Notes: generated by a model not told the origin, from the letters alone. Shown: positions 17,333-26,455, counted from the stretch's first letter. The stretch: DNA of 64,000 bases from Demequina soli (GCF_000971195.1 NZ_BBLZ01000001.1:62001-126000), one strand, 5' to 3'. Numbers and translations: made by a program.

Positions 17333-18811
17333 TCACAGCGGCCCGAGCGCGGCACGGACGGCCTCGCGGAGGGACGATGCGTCGGGCCGCCGGAGCACGG
17401 CACCGACGTGCCGGTCGGGGCGCACCACCGCGACGTCGCCGCGGTAGAGGCGCGTGCCGGGCGGCGGGCTCTCGACGCGCACGGCCGTCGGGCCCGCGGG
17501 AGGCGCGGGCGGGTCGCACGCGACCGCGAGCACGAACGCCCGACCCGGCTCGAGGGCTGTGGCTCCGAGGTCCGGCACGCGCCGGCCCACGGGACCGGTG
17601 CGCTGGCCCGCGCGCAGCCGCACGACGTCCGCGGGCCGGTACCGCAGGTCGCGCATCGTGAGCCGGCGCGCGAGGGCGCGCGTGAACCACGGCAGCCGCG
17701 TGGCGGCGCGCAGCGCGAGGAAGGCGGGCGGGCGCAGCCACGGCGGGGTGCGGAACTCGAGCAGCCCGTTGAGGCGCGCGCGGCGGGCCACCGTGTCCGC
17801 GATCCGCTCGCGCTCGCGCGCGTACCCGTCGAGCATCGCGTCGGCGGCGGCGTGGTCGCCCGTGTCCTCGGCGCGCAGCGCGGCGGCGAGGGACCACGCG
17901 AGGCACTCGGCGTCCTGAAGGCCCTGGTTCATGCCCTGCCCGCCCGCGGGAGACACGAGGTGCGCGGCGTCACCGGCCAGCAGCACGCGGGGCGCGGCCC
18001 GGAAGGACGGCACCCGCGCCTGGTAGGCGGCGGTCCGGCTCTCCCACACGACGCGGACCGGATGGTCGCCGAAGATCGTGCGCGCCAACTCCTCGGCGGG
18101 CTCGGGGACCGTGCCGCGCCGCGCGGCGATGACGCGCCAGCGGCCGCCGTCGAGCCGGATGGCGGCGAGCAGGCCGGGGCGGTCGGCCGCGAGCAGCACC
18201 GGCGGCAGGTGCCCGCCGCCGTCGACGTCCACGTCGCACACGAGCAGCGCGACGTCGAGCGCCTCGCCCTCCTGGCGCGCCCCCACCGCCTCGCGCACCC
18301 GCGAGCGCGCGCCGTCGGCGCCCACCACGTACGCGGCGCGCATGCTCAGCCGGTCGCCGTCGGGCCACGCGAGGCCGACGGTGACGCCCGCATCGTCCGC
18401 CCGCACCTCGACCACCTCGCCGCGCACCGTGCGGATCAGGCCGGACGCGGCGACGGCGGCGCGCAGGACGGCCTCCGTGGCCGGCTGCGGCAGGACCACG
18501 AGGCCCGGACGCGCGCCCCCGGTCCCTTGCGCGCGGAGGTCGACCCGGAAGATCGGCCGGCCGGTCGCGACGGCCACCGGCGCGAGCACCTCGCGCGGCT
18601 CGCCCGCCGCGACGACGGCATCGGCGAGGCCCCACGCGTCGAGGGCGTCGAGGGTGCGCCCCCAGGCGCCGAACGCCTTGGACTCGGCGGACGGCTCGGC
18701 CCGGCGCTCGACCAGCACGGAGCGCACGCCGTGGTGGGCCAGCCCGAGCGCGACGGCCATGCCGACGGGCCCCGCGCCCACCACGATCACCCGCTCGCCG
18801 TCCGCCGTCAC
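17333..18811 (-). CDS. FAD-dependent aromatic-ring-type monooxygenase
   Basis: This 492-residue flavoprotein belongs to the UbiH/PHBH (FAD_binding_3) family, which hydroxylates aromatic or polyketide substrates with NAD(P)H and oxygen. VVGAGPVGMAVALGLAHHG is the N-terminal Rossmann loop, and GDAAHLVSPAGGQGMNQGL is the second FAD motif. GTG 18811 follows GGGGAGGTGG; the open frame continues to 18901 without homology. No pathway partner lies beside it, so the substrate cannot be named. It ends 19 nt before the ileS T-box -10. Confidence 0.85.
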   Translation of the reverse strand: MTADGERVIVVGAGPVGMAVALGLAHHGVRSVLVERRAEPSAESKAFGAWGRTLDALDAWGLADAVVAAGEPREVLAPVAVATGRPIFRVDLRAQGTGGARPGLVVLPQPATEAVLRAAVAASGLIRTVRGEVVEVRADDAGVTVGLAWPDGDRLSMRAAYVVGADGARSRVREAVGARQEGEALDVALLVCDVDVDGGGHLPPVLLAADRPGLLAAIRLDGGRWRVIAARRGTVPEPAEELARTIFGDHPVRVVWESRTAAYQARVPSFRAAPRVLLAGDAAHLVSPAGGQGMNQGLQDAECLAWSLAAALRAEDTGDHAAADAMLDGYARERERIADTVARRARLNGLLEFRTPPWLRPPAFLALRAATRLPWFTRALARRLTMRDLRYRPADVVRLRAGQRTGPVGRRVPDLGATALEPGRAFVLAVACDPPAPPAGPTAVRVESPPPGTRLYRGDVAVVRPDRHVGAVLRRPDASSLREAVRAALGPL

Positions 18812-18969
18812 CCGCCGACCACCTCCCCTCCCCATTGAGCCACGGGCGGCCGCGCCGGACCGGTCGGCTCGCCCGGCACGCCGGGCGTTGCGGGGGCACA
18901 CTGGTGGCGAGCGGCGCCGCCCATGCGCGCCGGACGCCGCACGTCCCCCCAGGCGCGCAGGAGGCGATC

Positions 18970-19344
18970 ATGCTCAAGGACAGCACCGCGACGGCCTGCT
19001 TCTCCACGGACTCCAAGGCGCGAGCCAAGGAGTTCTACGTCGACACGCTCGACATCCCGCTCTTCATGGAGACCGACGACACGATCGTGCTGCAGTTCGC
19101 GGACGGCACCCGCGCGCTCATCTACGAGAAGGAGGACCACGTCCCCGCCGCCCACACCGTGCTGGTGCTGTCGGGCAAGGACGTCGAGGACGAGGTCGGC
19201 CAGCTCAAGGCGCGCGGCATCGAGATCGCGGACCTGGACTTCACCGACCCCGACGGGATCGCTCGCGACGACGCGATGCCGCCGACCGCGTGGTTCCAGG
19301 ACCCCGCGGGCAACTGGATCGCCGTCGGCGAGATGCCGGCATGA
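18970..19344 (+). CDS. VOC (glyoxalase/bleomycin-resistance fold) protein 1
   Basis: This 124-residue protein has the vicinal-oxygen-chelate fold, with the typical start ACFSTDSKARAKEFYVDTLD and end WFQDPAGNWIAV. Metal ligands of the catalytic VOC enzymes are not clearly complete, so it may be a binding protein or a dimer half. AGGAGG precedes ATG 18970. Its stop overlaps the start of a second VOC gene by 4 nt, and the pair probably arose by duplication and may form a heterodimer (inference). Confidence 0.85.
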   Translation: MLKDSTATACFSTDSKARAKEFYVDTLDIPLFMETDDTIVLQFADGTRALIYEKEDHVPAAHTVLVLSGKDVEDEVGQLKARGIEIADLDFTDPDGIARDDAMPPTAWFQDPAGNWIAVGEMPA

Positions 19345-19757
19345 GCGGCGACGGCTCGGCGCTCGGCGGCGCGGCCGCGTTCGGGAGCTTCTCCACGGAC
19401 TCGGTCGAGGCGGCGCGCGGCTTCTACGCCGACACGCTCGGGCTGGACGTCGAGCACCACGACGACGAGGGCATGGGGCCGATGCTGCGCCTGCGCCACC
19501 CGGGCGGCGGGTCGACGCTCATCTATCAGAAGGACGACCACCAGCCCGCGACGCACACGGTGCTCAACTTCGCGGTCGACGACTTCGAGTCCACGATGGA
19601 GAGGCTGCGCGGGCGCGGCGTCGCGTTCGCGCAGCTGCCGTGGACCGACGAGGACGGGGTCGCGCGCGACCCCGAGGGGCGCTCCCCCACGATCGCCTGG
19701 TTCAAGGACCCCGCCGACAACTGGATCGCGGTGATGGAGGCCGACGGGGAGTCCTGA
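19341..19757 (+). CDS. VOC (glyoxalase/bleomycin-resistance fold) protein 2
   Basis: A 138-residue VOC-fold protein, with AAFGSFSTDSVEAARGFY at the start and WFKDPADNWIAVMEADG at the end. It is a paralogue of the preceding gene and is translationally coupled to it (ATGA). The ligand and reaction are unknown. The His-rich EHHDDEGMG loop near residue 36 is the most distinctive difference from its partner. Confidence 0.85.
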   Translation: MSGDGSALGGAAAFGSFSTDSVEAARGFYADTLGLDVEHHDDEGMGPMLRLRHPGGGSTLIYQKDDHQPATHTVLNFAVDDFESTMERLRGRGVAFAQLPWTDEDGVARDPEGRSPTIAWFKDPADNWIAVMEADGES

Positions 19758-19781
19758 CCATGCATCGACCCTGGTGATGGG

Positions 19782-19787
19782 TAGGTT
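19782..19787 (+). promoter_or_regulatory. -10 element of the DUF885 gene, leaderless type
   Basis: TAGGTT ends exactly 6 nt before ATG 19794, and no Shine-Dalgarno sequence is present. Confidence 0.6.
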
Positions 19788-19793
19788 CGTGGC

Positions 19794-21431
19794 ATGACCG
19801 ACCTGACCGCGCTCGCCGACGAGTACTACGCCTACGTGATGGGGCTCAGCCCCCTGGGCCTCATGTGGGACGGACGCCTCGAGCACCTGGCCGAGTGGGA
19901 CGACGTCTCGGTCGAGGGCCGTGCGGCCGCTCACGAGCGCCTCATGGCCTTCGCGAGCGCCGCCGAGGCGCTCGACCCGGGCGAGGACCTCCAGGTGCTC
20001 GCGCTGCGCGACTCGATCGCCTCCCACGCCCGCTCGACGGCGCTCGAGCTCGCGTGGGCGCCCGAGCTGCGCCACCTCAACCCGACCATCGGGGCGTGGG
20101 AGGACGTGCTCTCGTTCATCGACGCGTTCCCGCTGCGCACCGCCGAGCACGGCGCCGACTACCTCGCCAAGCTCGAGGGGCTGGGGAGCTTCCTCGACTC
20201 GCTGCTCGACGTCGCCGAGGCCGCGGCGGACGAGGGCCGCGTCGCGCTCGCGCGCCACCTGCGCGACACCGCGGCGTCCGCCACCGCGTACCTGACGGCC
20301 GCGCGGGGCGGCGACGACCGGATGTGCGCGCAGGCCGCGCCGACCGCACTGGACGATGCGGCGCGCGCCGCATGGTCCGACGCGCGCGACGCGCTGGTCG
20401 CCTCCGACGTGCATCCCGGGGTCGAGCGGTTCGCGGCGCGGCTGCTGGCGCTGGCCTCGCGCGGGGCGTCGGACGAGGCCCCGGGACTCGTGCACGTGCC
20501 CGGCGGCGCAGCCGTCTACCGGGACCGCATGTGGGCGCACCTGCAGCTCGACGTGACGCCCGAGGAGGTCCACGAGCTGGGGCTGCGGCAGGTCGCGGCG
20601 CTCGAGGACGAGTACCGCGCGATCGCGGGGCCGCTGCTCGGCACCACCGACATCGCGGAGATCTACGCGCGCCTGCGCGACGACGAGTCCCTGCGCTACG
20701 CCTCCGCGGACGCCGTGATCGCGGACGCGACGGCGGCCCTCGCCCGGGCGACCGAGGCGGCGCCCGCGTGGTTCTCCCGGCTGCCCCACGCATCGTGCAC
20801 CGGGCATGCGACGGACTTCGGGGCGATGGCCTACTACTCCGCTCCCGTGCCCGAGGCGGGCAAGGGCGGCGACTTCTACTTCAAGACGTCGGACCCGCAC
20901 GCGTGGGCGACGTACGAGCTCGAGGCGATCGCGTTCCACGAGGCCGTGCCCGGCCACCACCTCCAGTGCGCGCTGCACGCCGAGGACGAGTCGCTGCACC
21001 GCCTCCAGCGCGAGCTCGGCAGCACCGCCTACGGCGAGGGTTGGGGGCTGTACACCGAGCGGCTCGCCGACGAGATGGGCCTGTACTCCTCGGAGCTGTC
21101 GCGCGTGGGGATGCTCAGCGCGGACTCGCTGCGCGCGTGCAGGCTCGTGGTCGACACCGGCATCCACGCGCTCGGCTGGAGCCGCGACCGAGCGATCGAC
21201 TACTGCCTCGCCCACTCCCCCCTCGACCGGCACCACGTCGAGCAGGAGGTCGACCGCTACATCGGGCTGCCCGGGCAGGCGCTCGCCTACATGATCGGGC
21301 GGCTCGAGATCCTCGCGATCCGGGCGGAGGCCGAGCGCCGGCCCGGGTTCGACATCCGCGACTTCCACGCGGCCGTGCTGGGCTACGGCGCGGTGCCGCT
21401 CACGACCCTGCGGCGGCTCGTGCTGGGGTGA
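19794..21431 (+). CDS. DUF885 family putative metallohydrolase
   Basis: A 545-residue soluble protein. The C-terminal half has FHEAVPGHHLQCAL (about residue 382), the HExxPGHH signature of DUF885, whose members resemble zinc carboxypeptidases, and AYGEGWGLYTERL follows as in the family. No signal peptide is visible. The start is fixed by the leaderless -10 TAGGTT. Substrate unknown. A GGACGATGCG word at 20351 is read as Asp-Asp-Ala. Confidence 0.85.
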   Translation: MTDLTALADEYYAYVMGLSPLGLMWDGRLEHLAEWDDVSVEGRAAAHERLMAFASAAEALDPGEDLQVLALRDSIASHARSTALELAWAPELRHLNPTIGAWEDVLSFIDAFPLRTAEHGADYLAKLEGLGSFLDSLLDVAEAAADEGRVALARHLRDTAASATAYLTAARGGDDRMCAQAAPTALDDAARAAWSDARDALVASDVHPGVERFAARLLALASRGASDEAPGLVHVPGGAAVYRDRMWAHLQLDVTPEEVHELGLRQVAALEDEYRAIAGPLLGTTDIAEIYARLRDDESLRYASADAVIADATAALARATEAAPAWFSRLPHASCTGHATDFGAMAYYSAPVPEAGKGGDFYFKTSDPHAWATYELEAIAFHEAVPGHHLQCALHAEDESLHRLQRELGSTAYGEGWGLYTERLADEMGLYSSELSRVGMLSADSLRACRLVVDTGIHALGWSRDRAIDYCLAHSPLDRHHVEQEVDRYIGLPGQALAYMIGRLEILAIRAEAERRPGFDIRDFHAAVLGYGAVPLTTLRRLVLG

Positions 21432-21519
21432 GCGGCGCATCGTCCCGCGACCGCCCGCACTTCCTTAGCGGTGTGCCAACTTTTACAACTAGGCGGAGCA
21501 TGCCTACGCTTGACGCCTC

Positions 21520-22692
21520 ATGTCGTTCCGTACCCGTCTCGCCGCGCTCGCCGTCCTCGCCCCCCTGTCGCTGACCGCGTGCGCCCAGGGCGCCGCGAGC
21601 GACCCGTCCTCGACGCCCGAGCGCATCGTCTCCGGCACCACGTCGACGAGCGAGCCGAGCCCCTCGGCGACGCCCGAGGACGTCGGCGGGCCCGCGACCG
21701 CGGCGGTCACCGACCAGTCCGTCGTCGCGACCGGGCTGAGCTCGCCGTGGGACCTCGAGCTCCTGGCAGACGGGTCGTTCCTGGTGTCGGAGCGCGACAC
21801 CGCCGCGATCAAGCACGTGCGCGCGGGCGTGGCGACGGCGCTCAACGGGCCGGGCGCCGAGGCGCTGCGCGGGATGGTCGACGCGTCCGGTGAGGGCGGC
21901 CTGCTGGGCATCGCGGTGCTCGAGGGCGACACCTCGTACCTGTACGCGTACGTCACGCGCGCGGACGACAACGCGGTGGTCCGCATGGCGCTCAACGGCG
22001 ACCTCCTGGGCCAGCCCACCACCATCATCGACGGCATCCCCAAGGCGAAGGCCGACAACGGCGGCCGCATCGCGTTCGGCCCCGACGGTCACCTCTACGT
22101 CGCGACGGGAGACGCCGGCCGCGAGGAGCGGGCGCGCGACAGCTCCGCGCTCGCGGGCAAGATCCTGCGCGTGGTCGCGAACGGCGGCGACAAGGACGGC
22201 ACGGCCGCCAAGGGCAACCCGTGGGGCAACCGCGTGTGGTCGCTCGGGCACCGCAACGTCGAGGGCCTCGCGTGGGTCGCCGACGGGCGCATGTACGCGA
22301 GCGAGCTGGGCGCGGACGCGTGGGACGAGCTCAACCTCATCGAGTCCGGCGCCGACTACGGCTGGCCCGCGTCGGAGGGCCAGGACGGGCTGCCGATCGA
22401 CGGGGTCACCGCGCCGGTGGTCTCGTGGTCGCCCAACGAGGCGTCGCCGTCGGGTGTCGCCGCCACCCACGAGGCCGTCTACGTGGCGTCCCTCAAGGGC
22501 GAGCGGCTGTGGCGCGTGCCGCTGACCGCGGAGGGCACCGGCGACCCGCAGGTGATCCTCGACGGCCTCGGGCGCATCCGCGATGTGGCGGCCGCCGCGG
22601 ACGGCAGCCTCTACGTGCTGACCGACAACACCGACAGCCGCGGCAAGCCCACCCAGGGCGACGACCGCGTGGTGCGCATCACCGTCGGCTGA
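21520..22692 (+). CDS. PQQ-dependent sugar dehydrogenase-like lipoprotein
   Basis: A 390-residue exported lipoprotein with the lipobox LTAC (Cys21), then a Ser/Thr/Pro-rich linker, then a six-bladed beta-propeller of the glucose/sorbosone dehydrogenase family (GLSSPWDLELLADGSFLVSER, GEGGLLGIAV, NGGRIAFGPDGHLYVATGDAG, GHRNVEGLAW). Such enzymes oxidise aldoses using PQQ. ATG 21520 lies 9 nt after TACGCT (21505-21510), so the leader is very short. An AT-rich stretch at 21479-21491 just upstream may hold an operator. No PQQ synthesis genes are in the window. Confidence 0.86.
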   Translation: MSFRTRLAALAVLAPLSLTACAQGAASDPSSTPERIVSGTTSTSEPSPSATPEDVGGPATAAVTDQSVVATGLSSPWDLELLADGSFLVSERDTAAIKHVRAGVATALNGPGAEALRGMVDASGEGGLLGIAVLEGDTSYLYAYVTRADDNAVVRMALNGDLLGQPTTIIDGIPKAKADNGGRIAFGPDGHLYVATGDAGREERARDSSALAGKILRVVANGGDKDGTAAKGNPWGNRVWSLGHRNVEGLAWVADGRMYASELGADAWDELNLIESGADYGWPASEGQDGLPIDGVTAPVVSWSPNEASPSGVAATHEAVYVASLKGERLWRVPLTAEGTGDPQVILDGLGRIRDVAAAADGSLYVLTDNTDSRGKPTQGDDRVVRITVG

Positions 22693-22722
22693 TCCTCCGA
22701 CGGGTCCGCGGGCGGGTTCCGC

Positions 22723-22752
22723 CTAGATCGGTTCCGGCTAGATCGGTTCCGG
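22723..22752 (-). repeat. 15-bp tandem duplication covering the end of the DUF952 gene
   Basis: CTAGATCGGTTCCGG is repeated head to tail at 22723-22737 and 22738-22752. The unit contains the last four codons and the stop codon, so the gene ends in Pro-Glu-Pro-Ile-stop followed by a second, untranslated copy of the same ending. Confidence 0.85.
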
Positions 22753-23106
22753 GAGCAGGCCGGCGAGGTCGTGCGTGCCGTCCTCACGCATCGGCACGCG
22801 TGTCGCGGCGACCACCGCGGCGCGCTGAAGCGGGCCGTAGAGGTGCGGGAAGTCGTCGTCGGCGTCGGGCACGTGGTCGAACTGGATGCGGGAGTCGACC
22901 CGCGCGGGGTCGACGCGCAGCAGCACGACGTCGCGGCCGCGATAGAACGAGTCGGCGACGCCCTGGGCCTGACGAGCGAGCGACATGTGGATGAACCCCT
23001 CCTCGGCGAGGGTCCTTCCGATCGTCGAGACCGTGTACGGCTCGTCGGGGTGCGCGTCCCAGTCCTCGGCCAGGGCCAGGTGGTAGACGTGGGGGATCTC
23101 GAGCAT
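22738..23106 (-). CDS. DUF952 family protein
   Basis: A 122-residue protein of the DUF952 family. It has YHLALAEDWDAHPDEPYTVSTI at the N-terminus (first 20 residues shown are diagnostic), GFIHMSLARQAQGVA in the middle and FPHLYGPL near the end. The family resembles glutathione S-transferase-like or NAD-handling folds, but the function is unproven. ATG 23106 follows a run of G residues acting as a Shine-Dalgarno sequence. The stop region is duplicated. Confidence 0.83.
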   Translation of the reverse strand: MLEIPHVYHLALAEDWDAHPDEPYTVSTIGRTLAEEGFIHMSLARQAQGVADSFYRGRDVVLLRVDPARVDSRIQFDHVPDADDDFPHLYGPLQRAAVVAATRVPMREDGTHDLAGLLPEPI

Positions 23107-23156
23107 GCCCCCAGGTTGGCACGGGGCGGGGCCGCGTGCAGGGCGTCGATCGTGGC

Positions 23157-24020
23157 TCAGGTGAGCGGGCCCTCCACCAGGTGCGCGCGCGGGTGCAGCA
23201 CCTCGAGGTCGATGCCGGGTGAGACGGTCGCGATCGTGGTGTCGAAGTCGGCCCACGCTCCCCCGGCGACGCGCCACTGCCCCGACCAGAGCGTCTCGAG
23301 GATGACTGTCGCGCTGTCGAGCGCGCGGCCGTAGGCGTGCGTGATGGTCGCGTTCGGGTAGGCGGCGCCGGGGTCGTCGGTGGTGGTGCTGTCGCCGTCG
23401 CCCCACGACCAGGTGAACCGCGACGGCGTCGCGCGGATCTCGACCTGCGCGCCCAGCAGGACCGCGGCGTGATCGCGGACGGCGGCGTCGGCGAAGGCGA
23501 TGGTGGGGACCGTCGCGATCACCTGGCCGGTGCCCGGCTGGAGCGTGACGGCGGGGGCGTCGAGGTGGAGCGAGGTCCACTCGTGCTCGATGAGCGCGAG
23601 GAGGTCGGACTCGGCGGGGCAGGTGTACCAGGTTGCCAACGCCCATGGCCCCCATGTCGCATCCGACAGGAGCGTGCGGTACCAAAGCGGAAGAATCGGA
23701 TTCATGCCCGCGGGGCATGCGATGGCATCGGCCGCCATCGGCGTACAGGCCCCTTCCGATTCCATCGGTGTCGACATATTGCAAGCTGGCGCTCGAAGAT
23801 AGTCGACCGCGACCGGCGCGGAAATGGGTGCCACCGCACCGCCAGAGTCTGTGCCAGAACTCGCAGTGCCATCGGCGGTGAACGTGTCGTTCGACTGCGA
23901 TCCGCGCCCGCCCCACTCAGCACCGTCCACAACGGACGGAGACGGGCTTGGCTCCGTTACCTCGCCGACGACCGGAGTTGCCAAGACTGCGAGCCCAAAG
24001 GCGACAAGGGCGCCAATCAT
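23157..24020 (-). CDS. Secreted PKD-like domain protein
   Basis: A 287-residue exported protein: a signal peptide (IGALVAFGLAVLATPVVG), a Ser/Thr/Gly-rich region of visibly lower GC, then a C-terminal segment with FTWSWGDGDSTTTDDPG and ITHAYGRAL that resembles a PKD/Ig-like fold. Several cysteines lie between residues 80 and 140. ATG 24020 overlaps the stop of the DUF6318-like gene by 4 nt, so the two secreted proteins are made together. Function unknown. Confidence 0.75.
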   Translation of the reverse strand: MIGALVAFGLAVLATPVVGEVTEPSPSPSVVDGAEWGGRGSQSNDTFTADGTASSGTDSGGAVAPISAPVAVDYLRAPACNMSTPMESEGACTPMAADAIACPAGMNPILPLWYRTLLSDATWGPWALATWYTCPAESDLLALIEHEWTSLHLDAPAVTLQPGTGQVIATVPTIAFADAAVRDHAAVLLGAQVEIRATPSRFTWSWGDGDSTTTDDPGAAYPNATITHAYGRALDSATVILETLWSGQWRVAGGAWADFDTTIATVSPGIDLEVLHPRAHLVEGPLT

Positions 24021-24664
24021 GATTCCTCGTTCACTGCGACTCCGGTGACGCGCCAGGCCTCGCCGACGCGCTGCAGTTCAAGAGCAAAGACGGCGGGACC
24101 CGCAACTTCAGCCACCGACTCAGCACCGGACGCGTCGACGAGCAGTGCTGCTGCAACGTCCGCGGTGGCTTGATAGACAGCACCATGGCCAGTTAGGTGC
24201 GCTCGGATGGTGGGCTCACGAACCTTGATTTCTCCACCCTGCGCGACGAAACCCTGGTCTTGAACGCGGCCTTGGTTCACGAGCGCATCCGCGCAATAAC
24301 CGCAACTATCGCCAGAGAGCGCGTTCCAAGCGCGCGTGTCTCCCGTCTGAAACATCACTGCGTACTGCTCAAGAAAGAACCGTGCGGTCACCATTGCTCC
24401 GACGAGATCTGACCGGTTCGCACCCTCCGGCATGAGCGCGAACAGCTCCTCATTCGTGAGCGGCTCCATCGCAACCTGCGACACCGATGCCACGGGCGAG
24501 GGCGACGCCGACACCGACGCCACCGGAGTGGCTGACACGGTCGGCACGTCCGTCACGATCGGCCCCGGCTCCCCCGTGCACCCGGCCGCGAGCACGACTG
24601 CACCCGCTGCCATGGCCGCCGCGACCGCGCGGCGCGCCACCCGCCCCCCTGGGATGAACCGCAT
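24017..24664 (-). CDS. DUF6318-like lipoprotein
   Basis: A 215-residue lipoprotein with signal peptide and lipobox VLAAGC (Cys29), a Thr/Val/Ser/Pro linker, then a conserved domain with FFLEQYAVMFQTGD and DSCGYCADAL. The last two fit DUF6318, an actinobacterial family of secreted proteins. ATG 24664 gives a normal signal peptide; a TTG at 24685 is an alternative start with AGGCGG close to it. GC is lower than in the surroundings. It is the first gene of a two-gene operon with the PKD-like protein. Confidence 0.75.
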   Translation of the reverse strand: MRFIPGGRVARRAVAAAMAAGAVVLAAGCTGEPGPIVTDVPTVSATPVASVSASPSPVASVSQVAMEPLTNEELFALMPEGANRSDLVGAMVTARFFLEQYAVMFQTGDTRAWNALSGDSCGYCADALVNQGRVQDQGFVAQGGEIKVREPTIRAHLTGHGAVYQATADVAAALLVDASGAESVAEVAGPAVFALELQRVGEAWRVTGVAVNEES

Positions 24665-24736
24665 GAAAGGCAAGTTATCGGACAAAACCGCCTGGCAGAA
24701 GAGCCTGCCCAGACTTTGTGGACGAATCGCTGAACA

Positions 24737-24796
24737 TCAACTTTGAGATCCGACCCCGACAAACCCGTCGCGTTCCGCGGAATTCCTCAAAGTTGA
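24737..24796. repeat. 11-bp inverted repeat in an AT-rich gap
   Basis: TCAACTTTGAG (24737-24747) and CTCAAAGTTGA (24786-24796) are perfect inverted copies with 38 nt between them. The surrounding 24690-24800 stretch is the most AT-rich intergenic DNA of the region. It could be a terminator for the methyltransferase gene, an operator, or a remnant of an inserted element; the sequence does not decide. Confidence 0.5.
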
Positions 24797-24829
24797 GCTC
24801 GAGGCAGCCCGAGGCCGCCCGCCGGCCCC

Positions 24830-25306
24830 CTAAGCCGACCGCCGCTTCCCCACCCCGGGCACGAACTTGCCCGTGCGCTCCGCGTACTCCGCGTAGCCTG
24901 CATAGGTCCGGGCCAGGTACGCCTCCTCGATGCGGGTCTTCGCCTCGAAGAACGCCCCGAGCACCACTGTCGCGACCAGCGCCCACAGCTTGCCCGTCGC
25001 GACGGACATGCCGAGCGCGATCGCCATCACACCCGAGTACATCGGGTGGCGCACATAGCCATAGATGCCGCCCGCGGCCAGGCCGGCCCCGTTGGGCGTG
25101 GGCATGGGGGTGAGCGCGCGGCCCAGGTCCTTGCCGGACCAGAACATGCCCAGCGCGCCCAGCAGGATCAGCGTCGTGCCCGCCCACCACGAGCCCTGCA
25201 CATGCGGGCCGTCGAGGAACGCCGTGAGCGCCACCGCGAGGAACAGCACCCCCTGCAGCGTGACCAGGACAAGCCCGAGCAGGCGTCCGTTCTGAGGCGT
25301 AGGCAC
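24830..25306 (-). CDS. Isoprenylcysteine carboxyl methyltransferase-like membrane protein
   Basis: A 158-residue integral membrane protein with four or five spans. The C-terminal GGIYGYVRHPMYSGVMAI, followed by an EAKTRIEEAYLA helix and AEYAERTGKFVPG, is the ICMT/phospholipid methyltransferase signature that binds S-adenosylmethionine. The bacterial substrate is unknown. GTG 25306 is supported by TAGCCT 6 nt upstream (leaderless). It lies downstream of the acyltransferase and patatin genes, hinting at lipid modification. Confidence 0.85.
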   Translation of the reverse strand: MPTPQNGRLLGLVLVTLQGVLFLAVALTAFLDGPHVQGSWWAGTTLILLGALGMFWSGKDLGRALTPMPTPNGAGLAAGGIYGYVRHPMYSGVMAIALGMSVATGKLWALVATVVLGAFFEAKTRIEEAYLARTYAGYAEYAERTGKFVPGVGKRRSA

Positions 25307-25312
25307 CGCGCC

Positions 25313-25318
25313 AGGCTA
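25313..25318 (-). promoter_or_regulatory. -10 element of the ICMT-like gene, leaderless type
   Basis: TAGCCT on the minus strand ends 6 nt before GTG 25306, in the 9-nt gap next to the acyltransferase stop. Confidence 0.5.
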
Positions 25319-26455
25319 CCCGTCGCGCCGCTGGCGAACGTAGGACTCGGCGGCCTCCGCGGCATCGGACACCACCGGCTGGTGCGCGTCGATCCACGCG
25401 TCGACGGTCTCCCACCACTCGTACAGCCACCGCTCGCGGGCCTCGCGCCCCTCGGGCACGGTCGCCATGTCCGCGGTCCAGCCCTTGAGGACGATGCGCT
25501 TGTCCACCGGCAGCTCGCGCCACACGTCCGCGACGGTCGACAGGCGCTCGAGCCCGGTGTGGGCGACCACCATGACCACGGCGTCCGGCCGGGCCTCCAT
25601 CGCCGCGAGCACGCCGCCCGGGTGCGGCGGCATGACGTGCGGCATGGCCTCGGCCCGGTCGGCCAGCTCGTCCAGCCCGGACGAGCGCAGCGCCGCGATC
25701 CGCCGCGCGCGTCGGCGCGGGGTCGCGTTGGCCCCCTCGGGGAAGATCAGCAACGCGCCGCTGTCCCCCAGCCGGCCCGCGAGCGCGGCGATGGCCTCGG
25801 TGCCGCCGGGCGCGCCCACCGCGCGGTGCCGCCGCGGCGTGAGGAACTGCGACGGGATGCGGTGGAGCAGGATGTCGATCGCGGGATCCCACTGCAGCGT
25901 GTCCTTGAGCACGATCGCGGGCGCCCGCCCGAACCGGTTGAGCAGCGCGTCCACGATGATGAACGAGTCCCCCGGCCCGGCGTGCCGCGACACCACGATG
26001 AGCGGATGGCCGAGCCCGATCCGGTCGAGGTCGGCGTCCTCCATCTCGATCTCGAGCCGCAACGTCCACCGCCCCTGCGAGAACAGCACCCGCATGGCGG
26101 TGCGCGCGAGGGCGATGTGGTTCCGCTGCGACGCCTCCGAGCGGATCCGCGTGCCGAACCCGTGCCACACCCATAGCCCCGCAAGCGCAAGCACGCACGC
26201 GGCGTCCCACAGGAGGTAGAAGCCCGCGAGCCACACCACGCGCGTGATCCGCAGCCGCCCCGGGAGGGCGAGGCTCACCACCGCCGCGATGATCACGAGG
26301 TACCAGACCGCCACCGGCAGCCACACGAACGCGAGCAGCACGATCGCCGGCGCGAGCACCACGCGACGCACCCAGCGCGGTGGGAGCCTCCACCAGTGGG
26401 TGCGGCGGCGCGGCCGGGCCTCCTCCCCCGACGCGGGGGACGATGCGCCGCTCAC
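25316..26455 (-). CDS. Membrane-bound glycerolipid acyltransferase (PlsC family)
   Basis: A 379-residue protein with several N-terminal membrane spans (about residues 30-105), then a PlsC-type domain: the catalytic HX4D box is SRHAGPGD and the substrate motif is IFPEGANAT. It should transfer an acyl chain to a glycerol-phosphate or related lipid; the exact acceptor is unclear. GTG 26455 overlaps the patatin stop by 4 nt (GTGA), so translation is coupled. Confidence 0.85.
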   Translation of the reverse strand: MSGASSPASGEEARPRRRTHWWRLPPRWVRRVVLAPAIVLLAFVWLPVAVWYLVIIAAVVSLALPGRLRITRVVWLAGFYLLWDAACVLALAGLWVWHGFGTRIRSEASQRNHIALARTAMRVLFSQGRWTLRLEIEMEDADLDRIGLGHPLIVVSRHAGPGDSFIIVDALLNRFGRAPAIVLKDTLQWDPAIDILLHRIPSQFLTPRRHRAVGAPGGTEAIAALAGRLGDSGALLIFPEGANATPRRRARRIAALRSSGLDELADRAEAMPHVMPPHPGGVLAAMEARPDAVVMVVAHTGLERLSTVADVWRELPVDKRIVLKGWTADMATVPEGREARERWLYEWWETVDAWIDAHQPVVSDAAEAAESYVRQRRDG

